NCBI GenBank assembly: GCA_027026255.1
Contig: JALVOT010000017.1
Location: forward strand, 79,462-143,461
Reading direction: 5' to 3'
Origin: Caldifarciminota bacterium
Lineage (GTDB): Bacteria > Hydrothermota > Tepidihabitantia > SM23-42
DNA length: 64,000 bases
Notes under the pieces: model-generated
Seen by the model: only the letters and a program-made list of their open reading frames with translations
Told to the model about the DNA's origin: nothing
Databases searched by the model: none
Position numbers and translations under genes: made by a program
Part shown: positions 63,675 through 64,000 of the stretch, one piece after another
Layout of the letters: every line of letters starts with the position of its first letter
How positions within the stretch are numbered: the stretch's first letter is position 1

Positions 63675-64000
63675 GACTCCTCTCCACTATAATATAGCCG
63701 AGGGGCGTCTCGCCCCGAGGCAGGTCACCTGGTGGGCTGCAGGAGTTTCTGAAACGAGTTGAGAATGACAAACCTCCAGCCGGCGGCGGGGACGCCGCCA
63801 GCGCTGAGAAAAATGGGGACGCTGCCCGCGCTGAAAAAAATGAAATGCCGCCCACGCTGAGAATCTCGTATATCTCCCCGCCCTTGATGGGAGGATTCAT
63901 CTCGTAATAGCCGAAGGGCGTCTCGCCCCGAGGCAGGTCACCTGGCGGGCTGCAGGAGTTTCTGAAACGAGTTGAGAATGAGAAACCTCCAGCCGGCGGC
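63675..64000 (-). mobile_element. MITE-like element, degenerate inverted copies
   Basis: From GACTCCTCTCCACT (63675-63688) the family is seen in reverse orientation: the GC-rich arm (63696-63775), three diverged 27-bp units (about 63776-63862), then, after 45 unrelated bases, a second start of the same arm at about 63907 that runs off the window end. The outer part of the right arm is deleted in both. Confidence 0.65.

Overview
The window reads as a chromosomal segment of a Gram-negative bacterium of moderate to low GC. Evidence for an outer membrane is a TolC-type channel, two outer-membrane beta-barrel/efflux proteins, lipoproteins, and secreted proteins ending in a FlgD/Por-like C-terminal domain. 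The mix (Omp28-like secreted thioredoxin folds with FlgD-like tails, UroD-type methyltransferases, HgdB-like proteins, many leaderless genes) resembles uncultured candidate phyla such as WOR-3. That placement is inference from gene content only; there is no rRNA here.

Layout. 1-1917 (minus): a selenium operon of a 57-aa small ORF, selD with an in-frame UGA (Sec15), and a YedE-type transporter cut by the window edge. 2087-5643: three secreted proteins, two of them Omp28/thioredoxin-like. 5985-7473: a second selD, fused behind a ferredoxin:thioredoxin-reductase (FTR) catalytic-chain-like domain and also read through a UGA (Sec109), with a bacterial-SECIS-like hairpin. 7505-11519: a structured leader, then a binding lipoprotein, ABC permease and ATPase, a stand-alone FTR-like protein and a porin-like protein, closed by a strong terminator. 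11570-12364: a SAM methyltransferase. 12419-19525: a tightly overlapping eight-gene operon with a corrinoid protein, two UroD/MtaA-type methyltransferases, a RACo-like corrinoid activator, two HgdB-like iron-sulfur proteins and their BadF/HgdC-like ATPase activator. Together 1-19.5 kb looks like a selenium/one-carbon accessory locus and is the most unusual part of the window.

19.5-63.6 kb is mostly housekeeping: wecB, DUF4412, radical SAM/B12, rpsO-pnp-M16 peptidase, a Yip1 protein, a TolC/MacA/MacB-like efflux set, accD-ugpC-pbp1A, HD-GYP and addAB back to back, cold shock protein, M23 peptidase, rho-rpmE-prfB (prfB with the classical +1 frameshift), rsmI, a CDP-alcohol phosphatidyltransferase, hflX, holB, Mut7-C, SpoIID, rnpB, recJ, pgeF, a C11 peptidase and an isoaspartyl peptidase.

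Two genome-wide habits show. Nearly every transcript starts with TTGACA, a 16 (sometimes 17) base spacer and TATAAT, and for several genes the -10 box lies only 5-8 bases before the start codon, so their mRNAs should be leaderless. A MITE-like element of about 365-470 bp with 18-bp terminal inverted repeats and an internal 27-bp tandem repeat of variable copy number occurs at 27.0, 44.5 and 52.8 kb, with degenerate inverted copies at 63.7-64.0 kb.
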